A stretch of DNA of 47,467 bases from Aquibacillus rhizosphaerae (lineage in GTDB: Bacteria; Bacillota; Bacilli; Bacillales; Amphibacillaceae), in the NCBI RefSeq assembly GCF_030282825.1, contig NZ_JASTZU010000011.1, forward strand, positions 1 to 47,467, written 5' to 3'. A program made the position numbers and the translations under genes. The notes under the pieces are model-generated. The model was not told the DNA's origin, did no database searches, and saw only the letters and a program-made list of their open reading frames with translations. This document shows positions 34,299-42,017 of the stretch, one piece after another (position 1 is the first letter of the stretch; the number at the start of each line of letters is the position of its first letter).

Positions 34299-34318
34299 GC
34301 TAATCACTACGGATTAGC
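34299..34318 (-). other. Small hairpin in rpoE leader
   Basis: GCTAATC and GATTAGC flank a 6-nt loop about 40 nt before the rpoE start. It has no U-tract, so it may only influence mRNA stability. Confidence 0.4.
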
Positions 34319-34407
34319 TAGTGAAAGCTTTCTATTCCCTTGATTTCCTCAGGCAAGTTGTACGTCTTTTATGTAAAATTTACTTTAAATTGCAAAGCCT
34401 ACCATAC

Positions 34408-34436
34408 ATTATATTGTTATAAAAATCAAAATGCAA
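34408..34436 (-). promoter_or_regulatory. Promoter of rpoE
   Basis: Minus strand TTGCAT (34431-34436), 17-bp spacer, TATAAT (34408-34413). The leader would be about 140 nt. Confidence 0.7.
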
Positions 34437-34548
34437 TATGCTACGCTCCTAGCCTGCACCATTATTATATTTTTTAAAACTGTAGATATATCCTCTAATC
34501 AAACTTTTTCGAACAATATAAAGTAATACCCATCGTTTAGAAATTATA

Positions 34549-34585
34549 AACGGGCACGAATTCATGAAACAAATTCGTACCCGTT
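34549..34585 (-). terminator. Hairpin after the crotonase gene
   Basis: AACGGGTACGAATT and AATTCGTGCCCGTT pair over 14 bp on the minus strand. Only TATAATTT follows, so the U-tract is imperfect. Confidence 0.7.
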
Positions 34586-34605
34586 GGGCTTGTGCGTAAC
34601 AAGTA

Positions 34606-35376
34606 TTATTCTTCTCTCCAGCTTGGTTGTCTTTTCTCAATAAATGCTCGGATTCCTTCTTTGGCATCTTCGTGCTCACTATTAAGTGCGATAACTTCAG
34701 AGGCATAATTAAGCGCTTGAAAGTCCTCCATATTTAATTGCTGATAAAATTCTTTCTTACCAATAGCTAGTGTCGATAAACTGTGACGACTAACTGATTT
34801 AGCAAGGTCTAATGTAACTTGATCTAGTTGTTCATGCGCTACTACTTTATTTACTAAACCATGTGCCAATGCATCTTCTGCTGGAATTAGATCGCCACTA
34901 AAAAGCATTTCTGCGGCTTTTTTTCTGCCAACATTTCTACTAATAAAAACAGCAGGTGTACTACAAAACAGACCAATGTGAACACCTGGTGCTCCGAAAC
35001 TCGCCTTCTCACTCGCAACAGCTAAATCACTTGCGGCAACCAATTGGCAGCCAGCAGCAGTCGCAATGCCGTGAACTTTAGAAATAATTACTTGTGGGAT
35101 ATCTCTCATTGTTTTCATAAGTTGTTCACACTTTTTAAATAATGCTAGATTTTCTTGTGATGTTTGACCTTCAATTTCTCGAAGATTATGACCAGAGCTA
35201 AATACTTTACCGGCTGCTTGAATAATGACGACATGCACATCACTTTTTTCGCCTATTTGTGCTAGTAATGTGTTTAATTCTTCGATAAGTGGAGCAGATA
35301 GTGCATTCCGCTGCTTATCATTATCTAATGTAACATAGCCAATTTTTGCATCTTGTTGATACGTAATATATTCCAT
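34606..35376 (-). CDS. Enoyl-CoA hydratase/isomerase family protein (crotonase)
   Basis: This crotonase-fold protein, 256 aa, acts on acyl-CoA thioesters. The oxyanion-hole segments are SSGHNLREIEG (about 61-71) and HGIATAAGCQLVAASDLAVA (about 103-122). The latter has AAGCQ in place of the usual AGGG.E, so one of the two classical hydratase glutamates is replaced. It resembles the ECHDC3-type branch (SSGH.L). It follows the CoA-transferase subunits by 49 bp and is likely the last gene of their operon. Substrate unknown. It starts ATG after AAAGGATGAG. Confidence 0.85.
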   Translation of the reverse strand: MEYITYQQDAKIGYVTLDNDKQRNALSAPLIEELNTLLAQIGEKSDVHVVIIQAAGKVFSSGHNLREIEGQTSQENLALFKKCEQLMKTMRDIPQVIISKVHGIATAAGCQLVAASDLAVASEKASFGAPGVHIGLFCSTPAVFISRNVGRKKAAEMLFSGDLIPAEDALAHGLVNKVVAHEQLDQVTLDLAKSVSRHSLSTLAIGKKEFYQQLNMEDFQALNYASEVIALNSEHEDAKEGIRAFIEKRQPSWREE

Positions 35377-35425
35377 TCATCTCATCCTTTTTATATAATT
35401 CAAACATTTCGTTAGTGAGGCTGAC

Positions 35426-36088
35426 TTATACTTGTATTTCCGCTAGCAATTGTTTCGATATGGTAAATTCCGCTTCCGTCTTATCTTTCACTTCGGCTAA
35501 TGTAACCCCCGGCTGTAACTCTTTTAAATATAAACCGTCTTCTTTCACTTCAAATACAGCTAATTCTGTAACAATAACATTTACTTTCCCTGCTGCAGTA
35601 AGTGGCAATTTACACTGTTTCAATATTTTAGAAGCTCCAGATTTGTTTGTATGAGCTGTTGCAACGATTACTTTTTTAGCGCCAACTACCAAATCCATCG
35701 ATCCACCAACTCCAGGTGAAAATACCCCTGGAATAGACCAACTAGCTAAATTGCCGTGCTGATCAACTTCTAATGCTCCTAACACTGTTAAATCAACGTG
35801 ACCACCTCGGATAATTCCGAGTGATAGGGAAGAATCAAAAAAAGCTCCACCTTGTTTAACAGTTACCGGCTGACCACCCGCATTAAATAAATCTGGGTCT
35901 TCAAATCCTTCCTCCGGGGACCGTCCCATTCCAATCATTCCATTTTCCGATTGTAAAATTATTTCAATCTCATCAGGAATAAAATTCGCTACTAAAGTAG
36001 GTAACCCGATACCGAGGTTCACAAGATCGCCATCATGTAATTCCTTGGCAACTCTTGACGCAATTACTTCTCTAGAATTTAAGGTCAT
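35426..36088 (-). CDS. atoA: Family I CoA-transferase, beta subunit
   Basis: This 220-aa subunit contains the catalytic glutamate E48 (QSENGMIGMG) that forms the glutamyl-CoA thioester. GIGLPTLVANFIP and GGSMDLVVGAKKVIV are family hallmarks. It works with the alpha subunit to move CoA between short-chain acids. ATG at 36088 overlaps the alpha stop (ATGA), with GGGAG upstream. Sequence style is nearer AtoA/CtfB (acetate/acetoacetate CoA-transferase) than I can separate from ScoB by eye. Confidence 0.85.
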   Translation of the reverse strand: MTLNSREVIASRVAKELHDGDLVNLGIGLPTLVANFIPDEIEIILQSENGMIGMGRSPEEGFEDPDLFNAGGQPVTVKQGGAFFDSSLSLGIIRGGHVDLTVLGALEVDQHGNLASWSIPGVFSPGVGGSMDLVVGAKKVIVATAHTNKSGASKILKQCKLPLTAAGKVNVIVTELAVFEVKEDGLYLKELQPGVTLAEVKDKTEAEFTISKQLLAEIQV

Positions 36089-36747
36089 GAGATTTTGCTC
36101 CCTTCTTTGCACACGATATAATCGATAAAAATATTTGGCGTATGAACTGTTTCCGGGTCTAAGTGGCCTACCTCAACAAGACTATCTGTTTCTACTATTA
36201 CTGTCTCAGCAGCCATTGCCATAATTGGGTTCCAGTTACGCGTTGTTCCCTTATGAAATAAGTTTCCTTTTTTATCGCAAATACTTGCCTGAATAAAGGC
36301 GATGTCAGCCTTTAATGCAGGCTCTACGATAAATGACTGTCCGTTCACTTCTATTATTTGTTTTCGTTCTGCAATCTTCGTTCCGAGTCCGGTTGGTGTT
36401 AATACTCCACCCAACCCGGTTCCTCCAGCACGGACCTTCTCGACAAGCGTACCCATTGGAACAATCTCTACTTCCAACTCACCTGCATTCATTTGTCGTT
36501 GTGTTTCCGGATTTGTACCAATATGACAGGTGATTGCTTTTTTGACTTGCTTATTTTTTATTAACTTGCCAACACCTGTATTTTCATAACATGTATCGTT
36601 ACTAATAATCGTTAAGTTTTTAACGTTTGCTTCTACTAATGCGTCCACTAATGTTTCCGCAGCATTTAAAAATCCACCAAACATGATCACTGCACCATCT
36701 TCCACGTGTTTGACAGCGTCTTTTGCATTAATAATTGGTTTCAACAT
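36085..36747 (-). CDS. atoD: Family I CoA-transferase, alpha subunit (AtoD-like)
   Basis: This 220-aa subunit has VIMFGGFLNAAETLVDALVE, then SNDTCYENTGVGKLI and HIGTNPETQRQM. The last is typical of AtoD/CtfA and unlike the ScoA subunit. GAGGTGLGGVLTPTGLGT-like residues (AGGTGLGGVLTPTGLGT) complete the CoA site. I chose ATG at 36747 (AAAAGGGGCG upstream). It begins about 330 nt after the end of a minus-strand SAM-I riboswitch, with no obvious terminator in between other than the riboswitch's own. Substrate acid unknown. Confidence 0.88.
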   Translation of the reverse strand: MLKPIINAKDAVKHVEDGAVIMFGGFLNAAETLVDALVEANVKNLTIISNDTCYENTGVGKLIKNKQVKKAITCHIGTNPETQRQMNAGELEVEIVPMGTLVEKVRAGGTGLGGVLTPTGLGTKIAERKQIIEVNGQSFIVEPALKADIAFIQASICDKKGNLFHKGTTRNWNPIMAMAAETVIVETDSLVEVGHLDPETVHTPNIFIDYIVCKEGSKIS

Positions 36748-36953
36748 CTTTCTCGCCCCTTTTATGTGAATAGTCATATTGTTGCAAAAATTAAGTATAC
36801 ATACTAGCGAATTTATCGCTATATTGTTCTTTTCTTGTTCCGCTTCTAATTAGGCTATGGCTGTATCCGCAAAGCATGTTATCTGCTAAAGCGATAAGAT
36901 ATCGTTTTTTCTAAAAATTAGAGCGAGATTCCGTAAAACCTACCTTATCTGAG

Positions 36954-37010
36954 TCAATTTCATAATTACCTTATTCAGTCTAAGTGACGATAATGGTATT
37001 ATGAAATTGA
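36954..37010. repeat. 57-bp inverted-repeat element (MITE-like), copy 2
   Basis: TCAATTTCATAATTACC at one end and GGTATTATGAAATTGA at the other. It is the same length as copy 1 and nearly the same sequence when that copy is reverse-complemented. It lies between the riboswitch terminator and the CoA-transferase operon. Confidence 0.8.
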
Positions 37011-37023
37011 TTAATCTAGAAAA

Positions 37024-37059
37024 ATAAAAAACTCGCTTCCAGTTTAAGAAGAGAGTTTT
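37024..37059 (-). terminator. Terminator of the minus-strand SAM riboswitch
   Basis: AAACTCTCTTC pairs with GAAGCGAGTTT, followed by TTTATTTT. The 5' arm TCTCTTCT is also complementary over 8 bases to AGAAGAGA at the 3' end of the aptamer, giving the expected antiterminator. Confidence 0.9.
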
Positions 37060-37078
37060 GTCTACAGTGGACGTTCTC

Positions 37079-37185
37079 TTCTCATCTTTCAAGATAAAAT
37101 ATCCTGCAGGAATTGGCACCTTTTCAAAATAATTGACGGTTGCCGGGTTTCATAGGGCCAGTCCCTCCACCACTCAAGATAAGAA
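37079..37185 (-). promoter_or_regulatory. SAM-I (S-box) riboswitch, minus strand
   Basis: The aptamer has P1 TTCTTATC/GATGAGAA, the core GGTGGAGGGACTGGCCC, ATGAAACCCGGCAACC and AAGGTGCCAATTCCTGC. These are all S-box hallmarks. High SAM would favour the terminator at 37024-37059. The nearest downstream genes are the CoA-transferase and crotonase operon, an unexpected S-box target. Confidence 0.95.
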
Positions 37186-37204
37186 TTTTATTTAATTAGT
37201 GTAA

Positions 37205-37233
37205 ATTCTAACCTATACCCTTTTATTATTCAA
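37205..37233 (-). promoter_or_regulatory. Promoter of the minus-strand SAM riboswitch
   Basis: Minus strand TTGAAT (37228-37233), 17-bp spacer, TAGAAT (37205-37210), about 15-20 nt before the aptamer. Confidence 0.75.
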
Positions 37234-37267
37234 TAGAAAAAATCGACAATCATTACTGGAGAATAAA

Positions 37268-37281
37268 TGCAAACGTTAACA
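37268..37281. promoter_or_regulatory. cre-like site between the divergent riboswitches
   Basis: TGCAAACGTTAACA matches the TGWAANCGNTNWCA operator with one mismatch. It lies 35 bp upstream of the minus-strand promoter, suggesting possible CcpA input. Confidence 0.45.
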
Positions 37282-37312
37282 TTTTTATTTTTCAAAATAT
37301 ACCCTTTAATGA

Positions 37313-37422
37313 TTAATTTCATAATTACCTTGTTCTTTCATCTGCGACAATGTATAGTTTGGAAATGTTTATCCAACTATACATTGTTGCAGGTGAATAC
37401 AGTATTGGTATTATGAAATTGA
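37313..37422. repeat. Inverted-repeat element, long form, copy 3
   Basis: It has the same ends (TTAATTTCATAATTACC and GGTATTATGAAATTGA) in the same orientation as copy 2. It is 110 bp, because an extra palindrome (CAATGTATAGTT..., 37344-37390) occupies the centre. It lies just before the plus-strand riboswitch promoter. Confidence 0.75.
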
Positions 37423-37431
37423 TTTAAGTGA

Positions 37432-37460
37432 TTGACAAATTATTAATTACCACGTAAAAT
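37432..37460 (+). promoter_or_regulatory. Promoter of the ABC transporter operon
   Basis: TTGACA (37432-37437), 17-bp spacer, TAAAAT (37455-37460), about 35 nt ahead of the riboswitch. Confidence 0.85.
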
Positions 37461-37493
37461 TCTAGAAAATCGAAAAAACTAAATAGTTTGAAA

Positions 37494-37623
37494 TTTCCTT
37501 ATCAAGAGAGGCTGAGGGACTGACCCTACGAAGCTTCAGCAACCATGCAATCATTGTATTGCAACGGTGCTAATTTCAGTGGCTACAACCTGAACTTTTC
37601 AGTTGTACCTGCAGATGAGGAAG
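37494..37623 (+). promoter_or_regulatory. SAM-I (S-box) riboswitch, plus strand
   Basis: P1 TTTCCTTATC pairs with GATGAGGAAG. The core has AAGAGAGGCTGAGGGACTG, ACCCTACGAAGCTTCAGCAA and GGTGCTAATTTCAG, all S-box features. GGAAGAGG at its end can pair with CCCCCTTCC of the terminator to form the antiterminator. It should shut off the transporter when SAM is plentiful. Confidence 0.95.
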
Positions 37624-37644
37624 AGGATTGTATATCGTGCATAC

Positions 37645-37673
37645 AGCCCCCTTCCATGAGAAGGGGGCTTTTT
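37645..37673 (+). terminator. Terminator of the plus-strand SAM riboswitch
   Basis: AGCCCCCTTC and GAAGGGGGCT form a 10-bp stem with loop CATGA and then TTTTT. It lies 57 nt before the first transporter gene. Confidence 0.92.
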
Positions 37674-37729
37674 CGTTCACTATTTAGCTATTCTAATCTT
37701 TATATTTTACAGAAGGAGTGTCATAAATC

Positions 37730-38815
37730 ATGAGATTTGCAAAGCCATTATTTAGTTTACTAGTTTTTATTTTATTCGTAACAGGGTGTCAAAGTGCTAC
37801 CGGTACTGAGAATGCTGGTGATACTAACAGTGAAGGTGAAACAGACGAACTTACACCTGTTAAAGTCGGTTACTTACCAACAACTGGACACAGTCTTTAT
37901 TATATTGCTGAAGAAGAAGGATTTTTTGAAGAAGCTGGATTAGATATTACGTTAAGTTCATTTAACAATAGTGGAGAAGGGATTAATGCTGTTGCAGCTG
38001 GACAATTAGATGTTGGTACATTTGGAACTGCTGCTCCACTTAAGTTTGAAGAAGAGGGTGCTGAATTCATTTTCTTTGGTGGACAAATGGGAACTGGTGC
38101 AGGAGTTGTAGCAAAGGCTGACCAGGCCGAAGCATTAAAAGACCCTGCTAATTTTGCTGGTAAAAAGGTTGCTACTGTATCACTCGCAACAGGTGATGTT
38201 GTTTGGAGAGGCGCTTTAGCGGAGGCTGGATTAGATTGGGAAGAAGATCTAGAAATCATCGAGATGCAAAGCCCTGCTGATGTAATCACTGCGGTTAATC
38301 AAGGTGAAGTTGATGCTGGTGTTGTATGGGTGCCGTTTGTTGAAAAGGCAAAACAAGAAGGTTTAGAAATCGTATCCTATAGCGATGATTACTTCCCTGA
38401 ACACGTATGTGGACGTCTTATTGCGAATCCAAGTAAGTTTGAGGAGAATCCAGACCTTTATGTTGGTTTTATGGAAGCAATGATTAAAGCAGAAGCATTC
38501 TTACAGGATGAAAACAATAAGGACAGTGTTATAAAAGACGTTGCTAAGTATATCGATGTCGATGAAGAAATCATCGAAAAAGACTTATATAGTGATTATT
38601 TAATTCAGACTGCTGATCCTGATAAAGAAGCGATTCTTGCTTTTAGGGACACAATGGTAAACATTGGTTATCTTGAAGAAAGTCGTGATGTTTCTGACAT
38701 CATCAATATCGATGTATATAAGCAAGCGTTAGATAATGTCATGGAACAAGATACCGATAATCCATATTACGATCAATTGATTGATCGTTATGAAGACAGG
38801 AACCTAGATTTGTAG
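37730..38815 (+). CDS. ABC transporter substrate-binding lipoprotein (SsuA/TauA/NMT1 type)
   Basis: This 361-aa lipoprotein has the signal MRFAKPLFSLLVFILFVTGC, with lipidated Cys20. An acidic Ser/Thr/Gly linker follows, then a two-lobe periplasmic-binding fold. VKVGYLPTTGHSLYYIAEEEG and AVAAGQLDVGTFGTAAPL are typical of the sulfonate/nitrate/thiamine-precursor binding family. It would capture the ligand outside the membrane for the ATPase and permease that follow. The S-box riboswitch suggests a sulfur or methionine-linked ligand (inference). It starts ATG after AGAAGGAG. Confidence 0.9.
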   Translation: MRFAKPLFSLLVFILFVTGCQSATGTENAGDTNSEGETDELTPVKVGYLPTTGHSLYYIAEEEGFFEEAGLDITLSSFNNSGEGINAVAAGQLDVGTFGTAAPLKFEEEGAEFIFFGGQMGTGAGVVAKADQAEALKDPANFAGKKVATVSLATGDVVWRGALAEAGLDWEEDLEIIEMQSPADVITAVNQGEVDAGVVWVPFVEKAKQEGLEIVSYSDDYFPEHVCGRLIANPSKFEENPDLYVGFMEAMIKAEAFLQDENNKDSVIKDVAKYIDVDEEIIEKDLYSDYLIQTADPDKEAILAFRDTMVNIGYLEESRDVSDIINIDVYKQALDNVMEQDTDNPYYDQLIDRYEDRNLDL

Positions 38816-38827
38816 GAGGAGTTTAGC

Positions 38828-39589
38828 TTGAGCACAATCGTTTATGAAAATGTAGGCGTCACATACGAGTCAAATGGACACCAAGCAATCAAGAATTTAA
38901 ACCTCACCATAAACTCAGGTGAAATTATATCCTTTATCGGACCCTCTGGGTGTGGTAAATCTACAGCATTAAATGTGGCGGCTGGTTTAATCGAGCCGTC
39001 CCTTGGTGCCTTTAAAGTTGATGATGAAATCATTACAAAACCTGGCACTGACAGGGGAGTTGTTTTCCAAAACTACTCACTATTTCCGTGGATGTCTAAT
39101 TTGGAAAATGTTCGTTTCGCCCTAGCACAAAAGGCAGATTTACCAAAAAAAGCATTAATAGAAAGGGCTAAGGAATTACTCGACAAAGTTGGGATTAAAG
39201 GGAAATCACAGCATGTGTATCCATCTAAAGTATCTGGTGGTATGCAACAGCGTGTTGCCATAGCTAGAATGTTTGCACTTGATTCGCCCATTTTTTTAAT
39301 GGATGAGCCCTTTGCTGCAGTCGATGAAATTACACGAAAGCACCTGCAACAACTTCTATTGGATCTATGGGAAAAAGAAAAATCACGAAAAACGATTGTA
39401 CTAGTCACACACAATATCGAAGAAGCTATTTATTTATCGGATCGCGTTATTGTCTTACACGAGGGTGAAGCTATATTAGCAAAAGAGATTACCTTTAAGC
39501 GACCAAGGAATCGTCAAAGCTTGGAAGCAGACACAGAATATTTAACGATACGAAATCAATTGCTAGAAGCGATAGAAGGAAAGGTTTAG
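38828..39589 (+). CDS. ABC transporter ATP-binding protein (SsuB-like)
   Basis: This 253-aa ATPase powers the importer. The Walker A is GPSGCGKST (about 38-46), Q-loop VVFQNYSLFPW, signature VSGGMQQRVAIAR and Walker B IFLMDEPFAAVDE, with the switch His in LVTHNIEEA. It starts TTG, with TAGGAGGAG 7-8 bases upstream, 12 bp after the binding-protein gene. It is closest in layout to taurine/sulfonate/nitrate importers. Confidence 0.93.
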   Translation: MSTIVYENVGVTYESNGHQAIKNLNLTINSGEIISFIGPSGCGKSTALNVAAGLIEPSLGAFKVDDEIITKPGTDRGVVFQNYSLFPWMSNLENVRFALAQKADLPKKALIERAKELLDKVGIKGKSQHVYPSKVSGGMQQRVAIARMFALDSPIFLMDEPFAAVDEITRKHLQQLLLDLWEKEKSRKTIVLVTHNIEEAIYLSDRVIVLHEGEAILAKEITFKRPRNRQSLEADTEYLTIRNQLLEAIEGKV

Positions 39590-39600
39590 GAGGGCTCTAC

Positions 39601-40521
39601 ATGAAGTCATTACGTCATCTTATACTACCTACCATCTTAACAGGTTTTGCCATTCTTCTAACTATCTTACTTCCTTCCGTTGAAGATGGGGTGGAGAACG
39701 GCTCTATCATTGGTTTATTTGTTAGTATATACGTGCTATTTATTTTTATTTCATTTATTTTTTATAAACACCCAATATACAAGCAAGTTACCTCAGATAT
39801 AATTTCTATTATATTCGTACTGCTTATCCTTTGGGAATTATCAACAAACCGGTTTGAAATTTTAACTAGCTTTATTTACCCTACACCGGGAGAAGTAATG
39901 CAACAATTTAAAAAGGATGCACCTGATTTAGTATTACATTTGCTTGCTTCAATTAGGTTACTTGCATCAGGGTTTTTACTTGCTGTTTGTTTGGCCATAC
40001 CACTCGGTATCATCAGCGCATGGTTTGGACGTTTGGATAGAATTATGCGACCAATCGCAAGCGTCTTAGCGCCGATTCCGCCAATCGTATTGATCCCTTA
40101 CGCTATTGCAATATTACCTTCATTTAGAGCATCGTCCATATTTGTTATCTTCATTGGCGCTTTTTGGCCAATCTTTGTTGCTGCATTAAATGGTGTTGCT
40201 GGGATAGACAGAAGGTATATTGATTCTGCACGCACATTGGGGTTAAACAATTGGACATTATTTAGAAAGATTATTTTCCCTGCTGCACTTCCTTCTATAT
40301 TTACTGGTTTAACCATTGGGATGATCTTAAGTTTCATTTTACTTACTGCTGCTGAAATGATTGGCGCCAATGCCGGTATCGGTTACTATGTAAAACTAGC
40401 AACCGACTTTGGAAATTATACAAGAGTTGTTGCAGGTATCTTATTTATTGGTCTGATCGTAACCATCGTCATGACAATTCTCACACAATTGGAGCGTTAT
40501 TTGTTGCGTTGGAGAAAATAA
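39601..40521 (+). CDS. ABC transporter permease (SsuC-like)
   Basis: This 306-aa membrane protein has about eight hydrophobic segments. The EAA loop that contacts the ATPase is visible as DSARTLGLNNWTLFRKIIFP followed by AALPSIFTGL. Two N-terminal helices (about 8-26 and 37-57) precede the usual six-helix SsuC core, making it longer than the roughly 250-aa family norm. It starts ATG after AGGAGGG and is the last gene of the operon. Confidence 0.92.
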   Translation: MKSLRHLILPTILTGFAILLTILLPSVEDGVENGSIIGLFVSIYVLFIFISFIFYKHPIYKQVTSDIISIIFVLLILWELSTNRFEILTSFIYPTPGEVMQQFKKDAPDLVLHLLASIRLLASGFLLAVCLAIPLGIISAWFGRLDRIMRPIASVLAPIPPIVLIPYAIAILPSFRASSIFVIFIGAFWPIFVAALNGVAGIDRRYIDSARTLGLNNWTLFRKIIFPAALPSIFTGLTIGMILSFILLTAAEMIGANAGIGYYVKLATDFGNYTRVVAGILFIGLIVTIVMTILTQLERYLLRWRK

Positions 40522-40577
40522 AGAGCTTTGTCGCAAGCGCTTGTATTAGCGCTCGATAAGCTTAGCTAGGTTCTGTA

Positions 40578-40616
40578 AAAAAACAGATGATCAGCTAATG
40601 ATCATCTGTTTTTTTT
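40578..40616. terminator. Bidirectional terminator between permease and kinase-like gene
   Basis: AAACAGATGATCA and TGATCATCTGTTT flank a short loop, with A and T runs outside. The convergent genes on either side can both use it. Confidence 0.9.
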
Positions 40617-40618
40617 AT

Positions 40619-41206
40619 TTATTGTTCTATAAACTGAATAAGCCCTTTTACTTTTTCTTCTGTTAGTTCACCTGAGTTATCAAAAATGTTAACACTCGAC
40701 TCTGGTATGTCCCAATTTATTGTAGGTACAAAATCTACTCTTGTTTCATATGAACTCCAGTTTTCTAGTTTCCATGTATCTCGGATGGTTCCACGTTCTT
40801 CAATTCTATTTTTCTGTGTTTCAATATCACTTAGTGTAACGACAATCACTTTCACATCTACTTCATCTTTTGTTTTGTTACTTGCTTGAAGTACATCTTC
40901 TATCCATTGTTTGTTTTTTAATTCAGCAGTAAATGGTGAAATCATAAATACATTTTGACCAGCTGCTAAATTCTCAATACAAATATCCTTTGTCGTGTCG
41001 TACTCTAAATCTCTAAGGTTTGCTTTATAAAACTCAGAATCACGGTCGTCCTTATCTAACCCGTTATCTTCCAAAAATTTCTCAACAAACCTTCCACCGA
41101 CTGTGTCACGATCAAGAAATGCACAGGCTTTATGTACAGCAATTTTTTCTGCGACGGTTGTTTTTCCCGTCCCTGCTACTCCAACAAAAAACACTAACTT
41201 TTGCAA
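40619..41206 (-). CDS. P-loop ATPase/kinase-like protein
   Basis: This 195-aa protein has Walker A GVAGTGKTT at the N terminus and an LFLDRDT-like ACAFLDRDTVGG motif. VKVIVVTLSDIETQKNRIEERG resembles the lid of small-molecule kinases (gluconate, shikimate or zeta-toxin-like folds). The actual substrate cannot be told. I prefer TTG at 41206 (AGAGGTG six bases upstream); a GTG three codons earlier is within that site. It stands alone in the accessory region between rpoE and fadF. Confidence 0.7.
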   Translation of the reverse strand: MQKLVFFVGVAGTGKTTVAEKIAVHKACAFLDRDTVGGRFVEKFLEDNGLDKDDRDSEFYKANLRDLEYDTTKDICIENLAAGQNVFMISPFTAELKNKQWIEDVLQASNKTKDEVDVKVIVVTLSDIETQKNRIEERGTIRDTWKLENWSSYETRVDFVPTINWDIPESSVNIFDNSGELTEEKVKGLIQFIEQ

Positions 41207-41799
41207 TCTAAACACCTCTACTTTTTCATTCGAGCACTTATTTGCAAACGTTACCTTTTACGAACAAATAGCACTCTACTTATTAACTCTATGTTACCTT
41301 ATTATCACGTCAAACGCACCTGATAACTTTAAATATCTGCGTGATTTGCCAAATAGGGCGAAAATAATGAAATTAGAAGACCAAGAAAAAGTATTGATGA
41401 AAGTCCCAACACAACAAATAAAGGAGAGAATGCGAATAGATTATTTAACACCATACCTAATGAGAGCATAGGTATTAATACGAGCAAGGATATACATTTT
41501 GAACGTGACGTTATTCTATGTATTGTTCCGCACTGATTACATTACGCTTTCCTATTAGAATTCCATAGGGAAGTATAGACTTTTTTCCAGCCAAATGGAC
41601 GTTTACACACCTTACAATTTGGTAGTTTCATTCCGCCCCTCCGTCATCAATGAATTTTTCACAGGTCATTGGCAATCTGGATCAAATTAAGATTTTTAAA
41701 ACTTATACATTTACTCTAACATATATTCCCGAAACTATTATGAATGTAAAAAAAGTTTTATGATATTTATTCGTATGTATATTAAAGGAGTAGATAAAA
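41207..41799. other. Long spacer without a convincing gene
   Basis: About 590 bp. A plus-strand reading frame of 34 codons (41367-41471, product beginning MKLEDQEKVLMKV) has no clear ribosome site and I do not recognise it. A short ATACCTA/TAGGTAT inverted repeat lies at its end. The start of the zinc-ribbon gene is near the right boundary. Otherwise nothing identifiable. Confidence 0.5.
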
Positions 41800-41997
41800 G
41801 TGGATTACCAAAATTATGAATGTCCAAAATGCGGAAACAATAACACATTAAAAGGTACACAGCATAATCAAGCAAATATATTTCCAGAGGGTAGAAACAT
41901 TTTTAATATGGGTTCTGAAATTTTGCATGTATTTTGTGCAGACTGTGGTTACATAAAAGAAAGTTATGTTAAAAGTCCTGAAAAGTTTAATAAATAA
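41800..41997 (+). CDS. Small zinc-ribbon protein
   Basis: This 65-aa protein has two knuckles, CPKCGN near the N terminus and CADCGY near residue 48, which together would bind one zinc ion. Between them is an IFPEGRNIFNMGSEILHVF stretch. It starts GTG with AAAGGAG 9 bases upstream, a strong site. No specific function can be assigned. Confidence 0.75.
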   Translation: MDYQNYECPKCGNNNTLKGTQHNQANIFPEGRNIFNMGSEILHVFCADCGYIKESYVKSPEKFNK

Positions 41998-42017
41998 TTG
42001 ATCTGGAATGGATTGAA

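Noticed and set aside
36890-36912. CGATA/TATCG hairpin followed by T run on the plus strand
   Set aside because: The stem is five bases and no plus-strand gene ends there.
41103-41471. 122-codon plus-strand frame
   Set aside because: Its first part is antisense to the P-loop protein gene and the rest lacks a start site or recognisable sequence.
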